64,000 bases of DNA from CAYNUJ01 sp964573255 (GTDB taxonomy: Bacteria > Bacteroidota > Ignavibacteria > Ignavibacteriales > Melioribacteraceae), in assembly GCA_964573255.1 (NCBI GenBank), contig CAZNJB010000002.1, forward strand, positions 1 through 64,000, written 5' to 3'. Position numbers and translations under genes: made by a program. The stretch's first letter is position 1. Each line of letters opens with the position of its first letter. Under the pieces are notes generated by a model. That model saw nothing but the letters and a program-made list of their open reading frames with translations, was not told where the DNA came from and ran no database searches. This document shows, piece by piece, positions 17,762-26,670 of the stretch.

Positions 17762-20635
17762 TTATTCAAAGCTAATTACTTTAAATACAGCATCGTGCAA
17801 TACAGGACGGAATTTGATTATTTTACGGTTTTTCCTGGAGGGATGAACTCTGTTTGTAAGGAGAACAACGAAAAGATCATTATCTTTATCCGCCCAAACC
17901 GACGTTCCGGTAAAGCCAGTATGACCGAATGAATTCATAGAAAAATAATGTCCTGCGGAAGATTTTGTTGGAGATTTAGTATCCCAGCCTAATCCTCTTG
18001 TGCTTTGAGGGGTTTGCTTGCTTGTCCATTCGTCTATAGTTTTAGGGTTGAATATTTTTTTACCCTTATATTCTCCGTTATTCAACAGAGTAAAAATCAG
18101 ATGCGAGATATCTTCGGCTGTGGAAAACAGACCTGCGTGACCAGCAACTCCACCGAGTAAAAAGGCCGTTTCATCATGTACGCGTCCTTGGAGTGTATCC
18201 ATTCTCCAATAATTATCAACTTCAGTAGGAACACATCTGCTGATAAATTCTTTGGGTGGATTGTACATCGTATTATTCATTTCCAACGGTTCAAACAAAT
18301 TTGATTTTAAAAATTGATCCTGTGTTAACCCCGTAATTCTTTCAATTATTTGCTGTAATGTTATCATACCCAAATCACTGTAAACATATTTCGTACCCGT
18401 TTCATAGCTGAGTGGTATATTCATTATTGAATCAATTACCTCTTCACGTGTAGAGAAATATTTATAGAACGGTACGAAGGGAGGAAGCCCGGAATTATGC
18501 AGTAATAAATTTCTGACGGTAATTTTATCTTTACCTTTATTATTAAATTCAGGAAGGTATTCTATCACTTTTTTATCCAAGTTGAGCAAACCTCTATCAT
18601 ATAATAACATTGCAGCTGATGTAGTTCCTACCACTTTAGAGACTGAAGCTAAATCGAATAATGAAGTTGTGGTGACTTGTTGTGAGTTCTTGTTATAAGT
18701 GTAGTTGCCGTATGCTTTGTGATGAATTATCCTGGAACCTTTACCAACCAATAATACAGCACCCGGAAAAATTGAATCATTTATTGCGGCTTCCATTAAT
18801 GAATCAACTGAAGCAAAATCATAGAGTGAATCTTTGATGTCGTTAAATAAATTGAATGCATTTTTGTTTATTCCGCTTCCGATTGTAAAGTTAGTGTTCG
18901 GGATAGTGACCGGTAATTTGCCTTGAATGCTAATCTTTCCGAGTATAGCCTCAACGATAGCTTCTTCCGAAACATCCACACTGCCGTAAGCACAAAGATA
19001 TGTGGGAACATTATTTATATCACTTAATAAATAGGGATCCCCGAAACTTATAGCAATCACCGGTTTATTTAGTTTAAGAATATCATTGATCAATTTTTTA
19101 TATTCTTTTTTAATTCTCTCTTCTCCTTGAAGCGATTTGATATTGGAATAAATAGGAAGAATAATCAAATCGGATTTTTTTGCGATATTAAAACTCTTTT
19201 TGAAATCACGCTTCCGGCTTTTGAAATGCAACTTAAATGTTTTTGCAGCGGGAATATTTTCTCTTAATATAGAATGAAAGTACAATTCTTCCTTAATGCT
19301 GTTTCTGTCCGTTAAATCGGTTAATGCTATCGAGCTTATTCTATTATATTTTTTAATATTGAGTGGCAATAAATTGAGATCGTCTTTTACTAAAGTAATA
19401 GACTTTTCTGCAACTGTACGGGCCAGTCGTTGAAAACGGAGATTCGTGCTGTATTTAACGGCATGGTCTTTATTGATAGGCTTATTAGCATTTAAGCCCA
19501 GCCAGGTTTTCGCAGCAAGTATTTTATTCAACGATTGGTCGATACGTTTCTCGGAGATTCTATTTTCTTTAACAGCATTATAAATTCCCCAAACGGCAGC
19601 TGAATCGTCTGCAGGGAAAAGAATAATATCGTTTCCGGCATTGATTGCATTTACGGCCGCTTCTCCCGCATCATAATTATCTGAGATGGCATTCATATTT
19701 AATGCGTCTGTTATTACCAACCCTTTAAAGCCTAATTCATCCTTTAATAAATTATTAACGATATTTTTAGAAAATGTTGCAGGTAATTCTTCCTCTTCAT
19801 AAGCAGGCACCAATAAATGGCCAATCATTACGGATTTTACCCCGGCGTCAATCGATTCCCTAAATGGGATTAAATCTTTTTCTTCAAATTCTTCTACTGT
19901 TTGATCGATTAATGGTAGTGCATTATGTGAATCTATGTCAGTCGAACCATGTCCCGGAAAATGTTTAGCCGTAGAGATCATTCCTCCGTCGGTCATTCCT
20001 TTAATGAATGAAGTTGCATGTACAGCAGTGCTAAAAGGGTTTTCTGTAAACGATCTAATATTGATAATAGGATTAATGTAGTCGTTTACATCAACTAAAG
20101 GCGCATAATTTTGGTGAACTCCAATTTTACGCGAAATTTCTGCCGTCGCTTTGCCCACAAGATAAGTTAAATGAGGATCGTCAGCTGCACCAAGTGCCAT
20201 ATTATAAGGGAATTCGGCTATTTCCTTTAACCTCATACCAGGGCCGCGTTCATAATCAGCAGAAATTATTAGGGGTACTTTCGAGATTTTTTGTATTTCA
20301 TTTGTTAGTTCAATTTGTTTTTCGAGTTCGCCCCCCAAAAATAAAATACCACCAACTTTATATTTTTTAACCAAATTAATTAAACGTTTATATTCTGTGC
20401 TGCTTTTGGCTGTGTCATAGGCGTAAGCATAGGGAACTACAAGCTGGGCACATTTTTCAAATAGCGTTAAATTTTCTTTGGTTTCGTTTACCCAATTCAA
20501 TTCATCTGAAGTTAACTCGAATACGGATATATCGGTATTCGAGGTTGGAGAATCAATAAATAAAAAAGAAATTAACGAAACGATAAAAGAAGTAATTGCG
20601 ATAATTTTCATATTAAATTTATTCTTTTTTTTCAT
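17762..20635 (-). CDS. GH3 beta-N-acetylhexosaminidase fused to a class C beta-lactamase-like serine hydrolase
   Basis: A ~957-residue envelope enzyme. An N-terminal hydrophobic segment (signal or anchor) precedes a NagZ-type GH3 barrel (~50-390) with KHFPGHGSTDIDSHNALP (His/Asp general acid loop) and VITDALNMNAI (nucleophile Asp). A GH3 C-terminal sandwich (~420-590) follows. Last is a beta-lactamase/esterase-like domain (~600-957) with SVSK (SxxK, ~residue 665), YSD in place of YxN, and HTGFTG (KTG-like). Expected roles are cutting GlcNAc-MurNAc units and a second hydrolysis on the peptide or ester side. In-frame ATGs also lie at 20671 and 20611. It overlaps the permease gene upstream. Confidence 0.88.
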   Translation of the reverse strand: MKKKNKFNMKIIAITSFIVSLISFLFIDSPTSNTDISVFELTSDELNWVNETKENLTLFEKCAQLVVPYAYAYDTAKSSTEYKRLINLVKKYKVGGILFLGGELEKQIELTNEIQKISKVPLIISADYERGPGMRLKEIAEFPYNMALGAADDPHLTYLVGKATAEISRKIGVHQNYAPLVDVNDYINPIINIRSFTENPFSTAVHATSFIKGMTDGGMISTAKHFPGHGSTDIDSHNALPLIDQTVEEFEEKDLIPFRESIDAGVKSVMIGHLLVPAYEEEELPATFSKNIVNNLLKDELGFKGLVITDALNMNAISDNYDAGEAAVNAINAGNDIILFPADDSAAVWGIYNAVKENRISEKRIDQSLNKILAAKTWLGLNANKPINKDHAVKYSTNLRFQRLARTVAEKSITLVKDDLNLLPLNIKKYNRISSIALTDLTDRNSIKEELYFHSILRENIPAAKTFKLHFKSRKRDFKKSFNIAKKSDLIILPIYSNIKSLQGEERIKKEYKKLINDILKLNKPVIAISFGDPYLLSDINNVPTYLCAYGSVDVSEEAIVEAILGKISIQGKLPVTIPNTNFTIGSGINKNAFNLFNDIKDSLYDFASVDSLMEAAINDSIFPGAVLLVGKGSRIIHHKAYGNYTYNKNSQQVTTTSLFDLASVSKVVGTTSAAMLLYDRGLLNLDKKVIEYLPEFNNKGKDKITVRNLLLHNSGLPPFVPFYKYFSTREEVIDSIMNIPLSYETGTKYVYSDLGMITLQQIIERITGLTQDQFLKSNLFEPLEMNNTMYNPPKEFISRCVPTEVDNYWRMDTLQGRVHDETAFLLGGVAGHAGLFSTAEDISHLIFTLLNNGEYKGKKIFNPKTIDEWTSKQTPQSTRGLGWDTKSPTKSSAGHYFSMNSFGHTGFTGTSVWADKDNDLFVVLLTNRVHPSRKNRKIIKFRPVLHDAVFKVISFE

Positions 20636-22514
20636 TTGTCTTTTTACCGAATTCAGGATCGATGGGAACATATTTTGCGACTATAAAAGATGGTATTGTG
20701 GCTATAAGAACCCAAACAAAAAAGTGCTGATAACCGATAATTTCCTGCAGCCATCCGCTTATCATTCCGGGTATCATCATACCAAGAGCCATAAAACCGG
20801 TAGTAATAGCAAAATGTGCAGTTTTGAATTCCCCTTCCGAAATGTAAATCATATATAACATAAATGCAGTAAAGCCAAAACCGTATCCGAATTGTTCTAT
20901 GGCAACGCAAGCATTTATTATGATGAACGATTCCGGTTGATAATATGAGAGATAAATATAAACAGCATTCGGTAAGTTAATAGCAATCAACATATACCAA
21001 AGCCATTTTTTTAGACCGTCTCTGGAGGCTAATATTCCACCTATTATTCCACCGACAGTAAGTGCAAGAATTCCTATTGTTCCGTAAACAATGCCGACTT
21101 CTCCTGTTGTTAATCCCAATCCGCCTATTTCTCTTGCATCCAGCAAAAATGGTGATGCTAATTTAACTAATTGAGATTCACCGAGACGGTAAAGTAAAAT
21201 AAACGTTAATCCAATTCCAATATTTTTCTTCTTGAAGAATACTACGAATGTTTCAAGAAATTCGGTTAGAACAGATTTACCGTTTTTAGATACTGCACCT
21301 TTATCGGTTGCAGGATAGGGAAGCATAAATTTGTGGTAAATGAAAAATAATAAAAATAACGCGGCAAGAATTGAAAAGGTAATAATCCATGCAAGTGGAA
21401 TGTTTCCCGCTCTTACTGCAAAATGTGCTGAAGATTCCTTTCTTAATTTAGGATCAATTTGAATTAATGAAATTGCGGGTTTATTCCAATTGCTTTTATT
21501 AAATACAAAACGAGTTCCGGCGACTAACTTAATTGATTTATCACCGCCTTCGCTTCCGACATTCAAAACAATATCTTCATCATTTTTGGGTTCACTTGAA
21601 AGCCGGAAGTAAATCAAGCCGATATTCCCGGTGTAATCCCTTTGAATTACTTCTTTCTTTTCAGGTCCGAACAAATCAGATAAGATATTTTCTAATTTGT
21701 TAACTACATTTTCATCCCACCAAGAAGTTTCTTCTCCGGTTTTATCTTGTTTGCGTGATGAGGAAAGTTTGATTTCTTTGATGAAACCGTTTTTATTATT
21801 CCATTCATTTACAAATGTTAATACGGAATCGGCATAATTTTTAGAAATTTGATTTGTAGAAATTATTAGTTCATCTGGATAAGTAATAATTCTTAAATCG
21901 CCTTCAAGCTCTGATATTGATAAGGAATCGGGGTGAATAAATTTCACGTTTTCAACATTTGGAGCAGTTTTTACATTGAATTCAACAGTAGGTAAACCGG
22001 TAGAACTTTCAAAATAACCTGCCAAAATAATCAGTAAGCCCTGACCGGTAATCATAGCCAAACGGTAAAAGGTTGAACGAATCCCAACGAAAAAAGCCTG
22101 TTGATGTTCGTCCAAACCGAGCATATAAAATCCGTCTGCCGCAATATCATGGGTAGCAGAACTGAAAGCCAAAAGCCAGAAGAAAGCTAATGTATATTGA
22201 AAAAAATTAGGCACAGGAATAGTTAATGCAATGCCAGCTAAACCGGCACCGATAAACAACTGCATTAACGTAATCCATAGCCGCTTTGTTTTGAATATAT
22301 CAACTACAGGGCTCCATAAAGGTTTTATTACCCATGGTAAATAAAGCCAGCTTGTATATAAGGCAATGTCGGTATTTGAAATGCCAAGCCGTTTATACAT
22401 AATTACCGAAACCGTCATTACAACTACATACGGAATACCTTCGGCGTAATATAAAGTGGGCACCCAAGCCCAAGGATTACGTCTTCTTCTATCTTTTTTA
22501 TCCATTTGTATCAC
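20619..22514 (-). CDS. MFS permease, AmpG-like, with large central insert
   Basis: A 631-residue inner-membrane transporter. Residues ~15-170 and ~373-620 form the two transmembrane bundles. YYAEGIPYVVVMTVSV, the D-x-x-KT-R loop and SSATHDIAADGFYM match AmpG, which imports GlcNAc-anhydroMurNAc peptides. A ~200-residue hydrophilic insert (~170-372) separates the bundles, unlike ordinary AmpG (~430-490 residues). The GTG start at 22514 overlaps the kinase stop as GTGA; an ATG at 22505 is the alternative. Placement between a sugar kinase and a NagZ-like enzyme supports muropeptide uptake. Confidence 0.85.
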   Translation of the reverse strand: MIQMDKKDRRRRNPWAWVPTLYYAEGIPYVVVMTVSVIMYKRLGISNTDIALYTSWLYLPWVIKPLWSPVVDIFKTKRLWITLMQLFIGAGLAGIALTIPVPNFFQYTLAFFWLLAFSSATHDIAADGFYMLGLDEHQQAFFVGIRSTFYRLAMITGQGLLIILAGYFESSTGLPTVEFNVKTAPNVENVKFIHPDSLSISELEGDLRIITYPDELIISTNQISKNYADSVLTFVNEWNNKNGFIKEIKLSSSRKQDKTGEETSWWDENVVNKLENILSDLFGPEKKEVIQRDYTGNIGLIYFRLSSEPKNDEDIVLNVGSEGGDKSIKLVAGTRFVFNKSNWNKPAISLIQIDPKLRKESSAHFAVRAGNIPLAWIITFSILAALFLLFFIYHKFMLPYPATDKGAVSKNGKSVLTEFLETFVVFFKKKNIGIGLTFILLYRLGESQLVKLASPFLLDAREIGGLGLTTGEVGIVYGTIGILALTVGGIIGGILASRDGLKKWLWYMLIAINLPNAVYIYLSYYQPESFIIINACVAIEQFGYGFGFTAFMLYMIYISEGEFKTAHFAITTGFMALGMMIPGMISGWLQEIIGYQHFFVWVLIATIPSFIVAKYVPIDPEFGKKTNEKKE

Positions 22515-23443
22515 AAGTCTTGATTAGTGTATTTGTCTATAGCCATAATTACTGCTCCGATTTCCGGGGGAAAATCGGCGGGTTTAATTACTACATCATT
22601 AAATTGTTGTTCAATTTTTTCTTTGACAATTTTAGAATAAATGAAATCTTTGGTGAGTAAACTTCCTATAAATGAAACAGGCATTTGAGGGGTTTGGAGT
22701 TTTTTCTTCATTGCGGAGATATGTAGTAGCAATTCATCGCCTTGCTTCTTTAATATTTCAAGAGCAATTTCATCTCCCTTATGTGCCGCATCAATAACCA
22801 ACGGAGTAACTGAAGGAATATCAAATTTATTAACATAAACTTCGTTTATTAGAACAGAAGTCGAATCGATATTCATTTTATCTTTTAGTAAACTGGTGAT
22901 TAAAGTTTTCTTTCCGCGACCGTCCATTTCTTTGGCTACGGCGATAAGTCCTAATCTGCCAATCATATAACCGCTACCTTCATCACCAATAAACCTGCCG
23001 AAACCACCAACACGATGAATATTCCCTTCAGGATCTTTCCCGAACATAATAGACCCTGTTCCGGCAATTAAAATGCTTCCCGGTTTTCCGGAGAATGCAC
23101 CTTCCAATGCAATTCGCGCATCGCTTTCAACGAAAAAATTATTGATTTTATAATTTTCTTCTGATGCTATTTTCTTGAAATCCGTTTCTAATTTAAGTGC
23201 ATTTTCCTTTCTTCCCGCACCTGTTGAACCTATCACCACAGATGATAAATCATTTACGGAAAGATTTAGTTGTGATGTGGTTTCTTTTAATAAATCGAGA
23301 ATTGTTTTCGAGACCTTTTCGGTTCCAATAATAATAAAATTAGAGGGACCTGCTGAGGCTTCTGCTAATATATTTAAGTGTTCATCGGTAACGACACATT
23401 TGGTTTTTGTCGCTCCTCCGTCGAGTCCTGCAAAATACTTCAT
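22511..23443 (-). CDS. BadF/BadG-type N-acetylglucosamine kinase-like ATPase
   Basis: A 310-residue ASKHA-fold kinase. The phosphate-1 loop is GLDGGATKTK at the N-terminus. GSTGAGR, the phosphate-2 loop ILIAGTGSIMFG (~residue 126) and GGFGRFIGDEGSGY (~residue 147) are the BadF/BadG/BcrA/BcrD and GlcNAc kinase signatures. It probably phosphorylates GlcNAc or MurNAc released by the downstream GH3 enzyme, like NagK/MurK. It is first gene of a three-gene operon with 4-bp and ~17-bp overlaps. Specificity is inferred from neighbours. Confidence 0.85.
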   Translation of the reverse strand: MKYFAGLDGGATKTKCVVTDEHLNILAEASAGPSNFIIIGTEKVSKTILDLLKETTSQLNLSVNDLSSVVIGSTGAGRKENALKLETDFKKIASEENYKINNFFVESDARIALEGAFSGKPGSILIAGTGSIMFGKDPEGNIHRVGGFGRFIGDEGSGYMIGRLGLIAVAKEMDGRGKKTLITSLLKDKMNIDSTSVLINEVYVNKFDIPSVTPLVIDAAHKGDEIALEILKKQGDELLLHISAMKKKLQTPQMPVSFIGSLLTKDFIYSKIVKEKIEQQFNDVVIKPADFPPEIGAVIMAIDKYTNQDL

Positions 23444-23575
23444 AAAACCACTTATGTTGATAGAATTGAAACGAAAAATATAAAAATTGCATTAAGATAA
23501 AAAATTGATTTGGGAATTATTATTTAAGAAAATTTATGGAGTGAAAATATTTGAATGATTATTTAATAAAGATAA

Positions 23576-23599
23576 GCGGGGCAAAATTCTTTACCCCGC
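23576..23599 (-). terminator. terminator after the tonB-type gene
   Basis: A GCGGGG/CCCCGC 6-bp stem with a 12-base loop sits 8 bp beyond the stop of the gene at 23607 (minus strand) and is followed on that strand by a T-rich run. Confidence 0.7.
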
Positions 23600-23606
23600 A
23601 AATAAA

Positions 23607-23966
23607 TTATTTTAATCTGAATTGTACGGGAATTACAACCGCTGCTTTAACATTATTGCCATTTTCTGAGCCGGGAATAAATTCTGTTTTTCTGATTGCT
23701 TCAATCGCGGCTTCATCGCATTCCTTTGAGAGCGAATGAAGAACTTCCGTGGAAACAACTTTGCCTCTCTCATCAACAACAGCTTTCACAATAACTTTAC
23801 CTTCTATGCCGGAAGTTTTTGCTTCTTCCGGATAAACGAGATGTTCAAATATTGCGGTTATCCCTCCTTTTGGGGATGGAGTTTTTATGTCTTTATTTTG
23901 AGCGAAAAGTGTTGCGGTTGAAAAAAACATTGCAAACAAAACTGTTAATTTGAATACTCGTAGCAT
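23607..23966 (-). CDS. small exported TonB C-terminal domain protein
   Basis: A 119-residue protein with a signal peptide (1-23, ending LFAQ) followed directly by a TonB C-terminal domain. YPEEAKTSGIEGKVIVKAVV, then CDEAAIEAIRKTEFIPG and VVIPVQFRLK match the family. Unlike a true TonB it has no N-terminal anchor linked by a Pro-rich spanner, so it is a free periplasmic domain. The same domain occurs in the lipoprotein just upstream. Role in energising a receptor is unproven. Confidence 0.85.
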   Translation of the reverse strand: MLRVFKLTVLFAMFFSTATLFAQNKDIKTPSPKGGITAIFEHLVYPEEAKTSGIEGKVIVKAVVDERGKVVSTEVLHSLSKECDEAAIEAIRKTEFIPGSENGNNVKAAVVIPVQFRLK

Positions 23967-23977
23967 AACTACACCTC

Positions 23978-25192
23978 TTATTTGTTTATGTTGGATTTAG
24001 TTAATTTAATATCAATGTTAGTGATATTATTAGGTTTTAATTCTATATTCACTCTTTTCCCTTCGGTGTTAACCCACTGCACAGTGAATTTACCGTAATT
24101 TGGGTGAGTCACAATTATTGGGTATGATCCTGGTGGAATGTTTGTAGAAAAGAAATTTCCGTTTTCATCAGTGGCAGCACCTTTATTTGTCCCTTTAATT
24201 ATTATGTTACATCCACCAATCGGAATTCCGGTATTTGCGTCAATTACTTTCCCTTTCAACTGAGCTTTTCCGCTCAGATCTATTTTATCGTAGCCTTTTA
24301 ATCTGAAATCGGGAATATTTTTTTTGATTTCACTTAAATGATTATCCCTTTTATTCTCGGATGTATTAGATAACTTAAAAAGAAGAGGTACCAATACTTG
24401 CACTTTTTGTGGATTACCCTGGTGCTTGCCGGGGATGAATTTAGTCTCTTTAACAGCTTTTAATGCAACTTCGTCACAACCGCCGCCAATTCCTCTTAAA
24501 ATCTCTGCATATGTAACGTTCCCTTTTTCATCAATGTAGGCTCTTACAAAAACTCGTCCTTCAATGCCGGCTTTCTTTGCCAATTCGGGGTACTTTATCT
24601 TTTTCTGTATACTAATAATTCCGCCAATCGGCGATGGCATTTCTTCCACGCTTATTAAATATTCTTCTTTATTAATAGGAATGGATTTGAATATATTTTT
24701 GTTATCGAAAATGGATTTAAAAAGAAGATCTACATTTTTATCTTTATCAACTTTGAATGAAGTTTTCCACTCAATTCTGGAAGGCACTTCATTTCCGTAT
24801 TTTGCGCCTGGAGTGAAATTTAGATTCTCAAAATACTCTGTAAGCTTCGAATACAAATTATCCAGATTCGGATTTACAATTGCATTCTTGTATTTATTGT
24901 CTTCGTCTCTTTTTAAGAATTGTATTTTATCAATTTTACCGTTTTTATTGATGTAAATTTTTGCAGTAAAAAAGTAATATACTTCTTTATTGTTATCGGT
25001 AAAATTATCTCGTATAATATTATAAATATGTTTCAGTACTTCTTTATTATTGTCGATTAATTCCGGTTCTACATCCAAATTTTTCGCCAAAATATATTCC
25101 GAGTCGTAATCCGGAATAATTTGAATTTTCCTTTCTTCTTTACACGAAGAAAAAATAAATAATATCGACAATAGAACGATTAAATTTTTCAT
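23978..25192 (-). CDS. lipoprotein with TonB C-terminal and carboxypeptidase-regulatory-like domains
   Basis: A ~404-residue predicted lipoprotein (lipobox FSSC). The N-terminal ~165 residues resemble a degenerate TonB_C repeat (IEWKTSFKV). A clear TonB_C domain at ~190-275 (YPELAKKAGIEGRVFVRAYI, GCDEVALKAVKETKFIPG) is followed at ~310-400 by a carboxypeptidase-regulatory-like fold (LKGKVIDANTGIPIGGCNI). The ATG at 25192 has a GAGG site 6 bases upstream; an ATG at 25204 overlapping the anti-sigma stop is the alternative. It is third in the sigma/anti-sigma operon. Confidence 0.8.
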   Translation of the reverse strand: MKNLIVLLSILFIFSSCKEERKIQIIPDYDSEYILAKNLDVEPELIDNNKEVLKHIYNIIRDNFTDNNKEVYYFFTAKIYINKNGKIDKIQFLKRDEDNKYKNAIVNPNLDNLYSKLTEYFENLNFTPGAKYGNEVPSRIEWKTSFKVDKDKNVDLLFKSIFDNKNIFKSIPINKEEYLISVEEMPSPIGGIISIQKKIKYPELAKKAGIEGRVFVRAYIDEKGNVTYAEILRGIGGGCDEVALKAVKETKFIPGKHQGNPQKVQVLVPLLFKLSNTSENKRDNHLSEIKKNIPDFRLKGYDKIDLSGKAQLKGKVIDANTGIPIGGCNIIIKGTNKGAATDENGNFFSTNIPPGSYPIIVTHPNYGKFTVQWVNTEGKRVNIELKPNNITNIDIKLTKSNINK

Positions 25193-25200
25193 ATAAGACC

Positions 25201-25677
25201 TCATAGATTTGCTCTTATTATAATTTGGTTATCAATTTTATCTATCACTTTAGTTTCCGGCAAACCGTTTAGTAGAAGTTCTATCATTCTATTTTGCTGA
25301 TTTACTTGTTGTATTGTGGCTTCAAGTTTCTTTTGAGTAGTTTGGATGTTATTGTAAAGCAGGATTGAAAGCGCCATTAAAATTACGGTGAATACATATA
25401 AAGCAATCCTTGAATAAACCGGAGGGGTCTTTGTGTGTTTTTTAAACTCGGTAGTATTGCTGTTAGCTAAAACATTATCTAAAATACGTTGATCCAATTC
25501 ATCGGGAAAAGGCTCCGCACTGTTTTGAATTGTTGTATGCAGTAAATTATAATCTTTAAATAACTCTCTCGTTTCATCGTCTTCTGCCAATTGAGTGAAG
25601 AGAAAAACCTCTTCTGCTTTACTCAATCGATTGTCGAAGTAAAGATTTATTAACTCTATCAATTTTTCCCTTTGCAT
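25201..25677 (-). CDS. putative anti-sigma factor
   Basis: A 158-residue protein with an N-terminal helical region (LIELINLYFDNRLSKAEEVF, ~1-60) like the sigma-binding part of anti-sigma factors. A single transmembrane helix follows at ~93-110 (IALYVFTVILMALSILLY), then a short periplasmic coiled-coil tail. The Cys/His zinc pattern of ZAS anti-sigmas is absent. It lies 7 bp after the ECF sigma gene, the usual place for its partner. Assignment rests on layout and position. Confidence 0.7.
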   Translation of the reverse strand: MQREKLIELINLYFDNRLSKAEEVFLFTQLAEDDETRELFKDYNLLHTTIQNSAEPFPDELDQRILDNVLANSNTTEFKKHTKTPPVYSRIALYVFTVILMALSILLYNNIQTTQKKLEATIQQVNQQNRMIELLLNGLPETKVIDKIDNQIIIRANL

Positions 25678-25684
25678 AATTACC

Positions 25685-26206
25685 TCAAATCAATTTCGAT
25701 AATTTTTCAATTAATTTTTGCCGGGTTTTGTAAAGACGGCTTTTAACTAAATTTATATCCGTTTTCATTATTTGGGAAATTTCTTTGTACGATAGTTGTC
25801 CGAATTCCCTTAGATAAAAAGTTTCTCTGTTCTCATCTGAAAATGTTTTTAATTCGGACAGTACAATGTTTTTCAATTCAGCCATTTCAATATCCTTGGC
25901 AAGATTTTCACTTGAAGCAATGTTAATTTCTTCTAACTGTTCGCCGTCAATGTAATCTACCGGAGTCCTTTTTTCTCTGTAAGAACCGTAGATTTCGTTG
26001 CGAGCAGTAGTAAAGAGCCAAACGGGTATTTTATCTTTATCTCTTATTAGTGAAATATTTTCAAAGAATTTCATAAATACGTTTTGGACAACATCATTTG
26101 TCTTTTCTCTATCTCCAAGCATTTTCAAACAGTAATTATATACCGCTTGTTTGTGCTTATTATAATGCTTCATAAAAAGTACGATATTTTCTTTTGAAGT
26201 ATGCAT
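25685..26206 (-). CDS. ECF-subfamily RNA polymerase sigma factor
   Basis: A 173-residue sigma-70 family factor with region 2 (YCLKMLGDREKTNDVVQNVF, ~22-95) and region 4 (YLREFGQLSYKEISQIMKTD, ~125-170) joined by an acidic linker, the ECF layout. It heads an operon with an anti-sigma-like protein and two TonB-domain proteins, and is transcribed divergently from the cupin gene. It probably controls its own operon; the signal is unknown. Confidence 0.92.
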   Translation of the reverse strand: MHTSKENIVLFMKHYNKHKQAVYNYCLKMLGDREKTNDVVQNVFMKFFENISLIRDKDKIPVWLFTTARNEIYGSYREKRTPVDYIDGEQLEEINIASSENLAKDIEMAELKNIVLSELKTFSDENRETFYLREFGQLSYKEISQIMKTDINLVKSRLYKTRQKLIEKLSKLI

Positions 26207-26322
26207 TATTGGTTCTATTTAAATAGATGGACTTATAGCAAAAATGTTGCCTCGATTCTAAAAAAATATTTCACTTTGCCGATTGATTTGTTAAATTTAA
26301 GAAAAATTTATTGGAGAATTAA

Positions 26323-26670
26323 ATGCTAGTTCGAAATATAGCCGATGCGGAAGAGAAAGAAATTAAAATGGATGGCGTGAAAAATGTAACCAAGAAGATT
26401 CCCATTGGTGCCAGTGATGGTTCGCCTACAATGTCTTTCAGAGTTTTTACTTTGGAGCCGGGCGGACATACACCGTATCATAATCACGAACAGGAACATA
26501 TAAATTATATAATTGAAGGTGAGGGTGTAATTATAGATGCCGAAGGGAATGAACGCCCTTTGAAGAAGGGGGATTTTGTACTAGTGTTTCCGAATGAAAA
26601 GCATCAGTATAAAAATAAAAGCGAAAATAATTTTGTGATGATTTGTGCGGTTAGGAAGGAATATGAATGA
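26323..26670 (+). CDS. cupin-domain protein
   Basis: A 115-residue single cupin barrel. Motif 1 is GGHTPYHNHEQEHINYIIEG (two His, Glu, His metal ligands) and motif 2 is PNEKHQYKN, so the metal site is complete. Such small cupins can be oxygenases, isomerases or sensors; none is indicated here. ATG follows TTGGAG. Its stop overlaps the start of the next gene by 8 bp. Confidence 0.85.
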   Translation: MLVRNIADAEEKEIKMDGVKNVTKKIPIGASDGSPTMSFRVFTLEPGGHTPYHNHEQEHINYIIEGEGVIIDAEGNERPLKKGDFVLVFPNEKHQYKNKSENNFVMICAVRKEYE

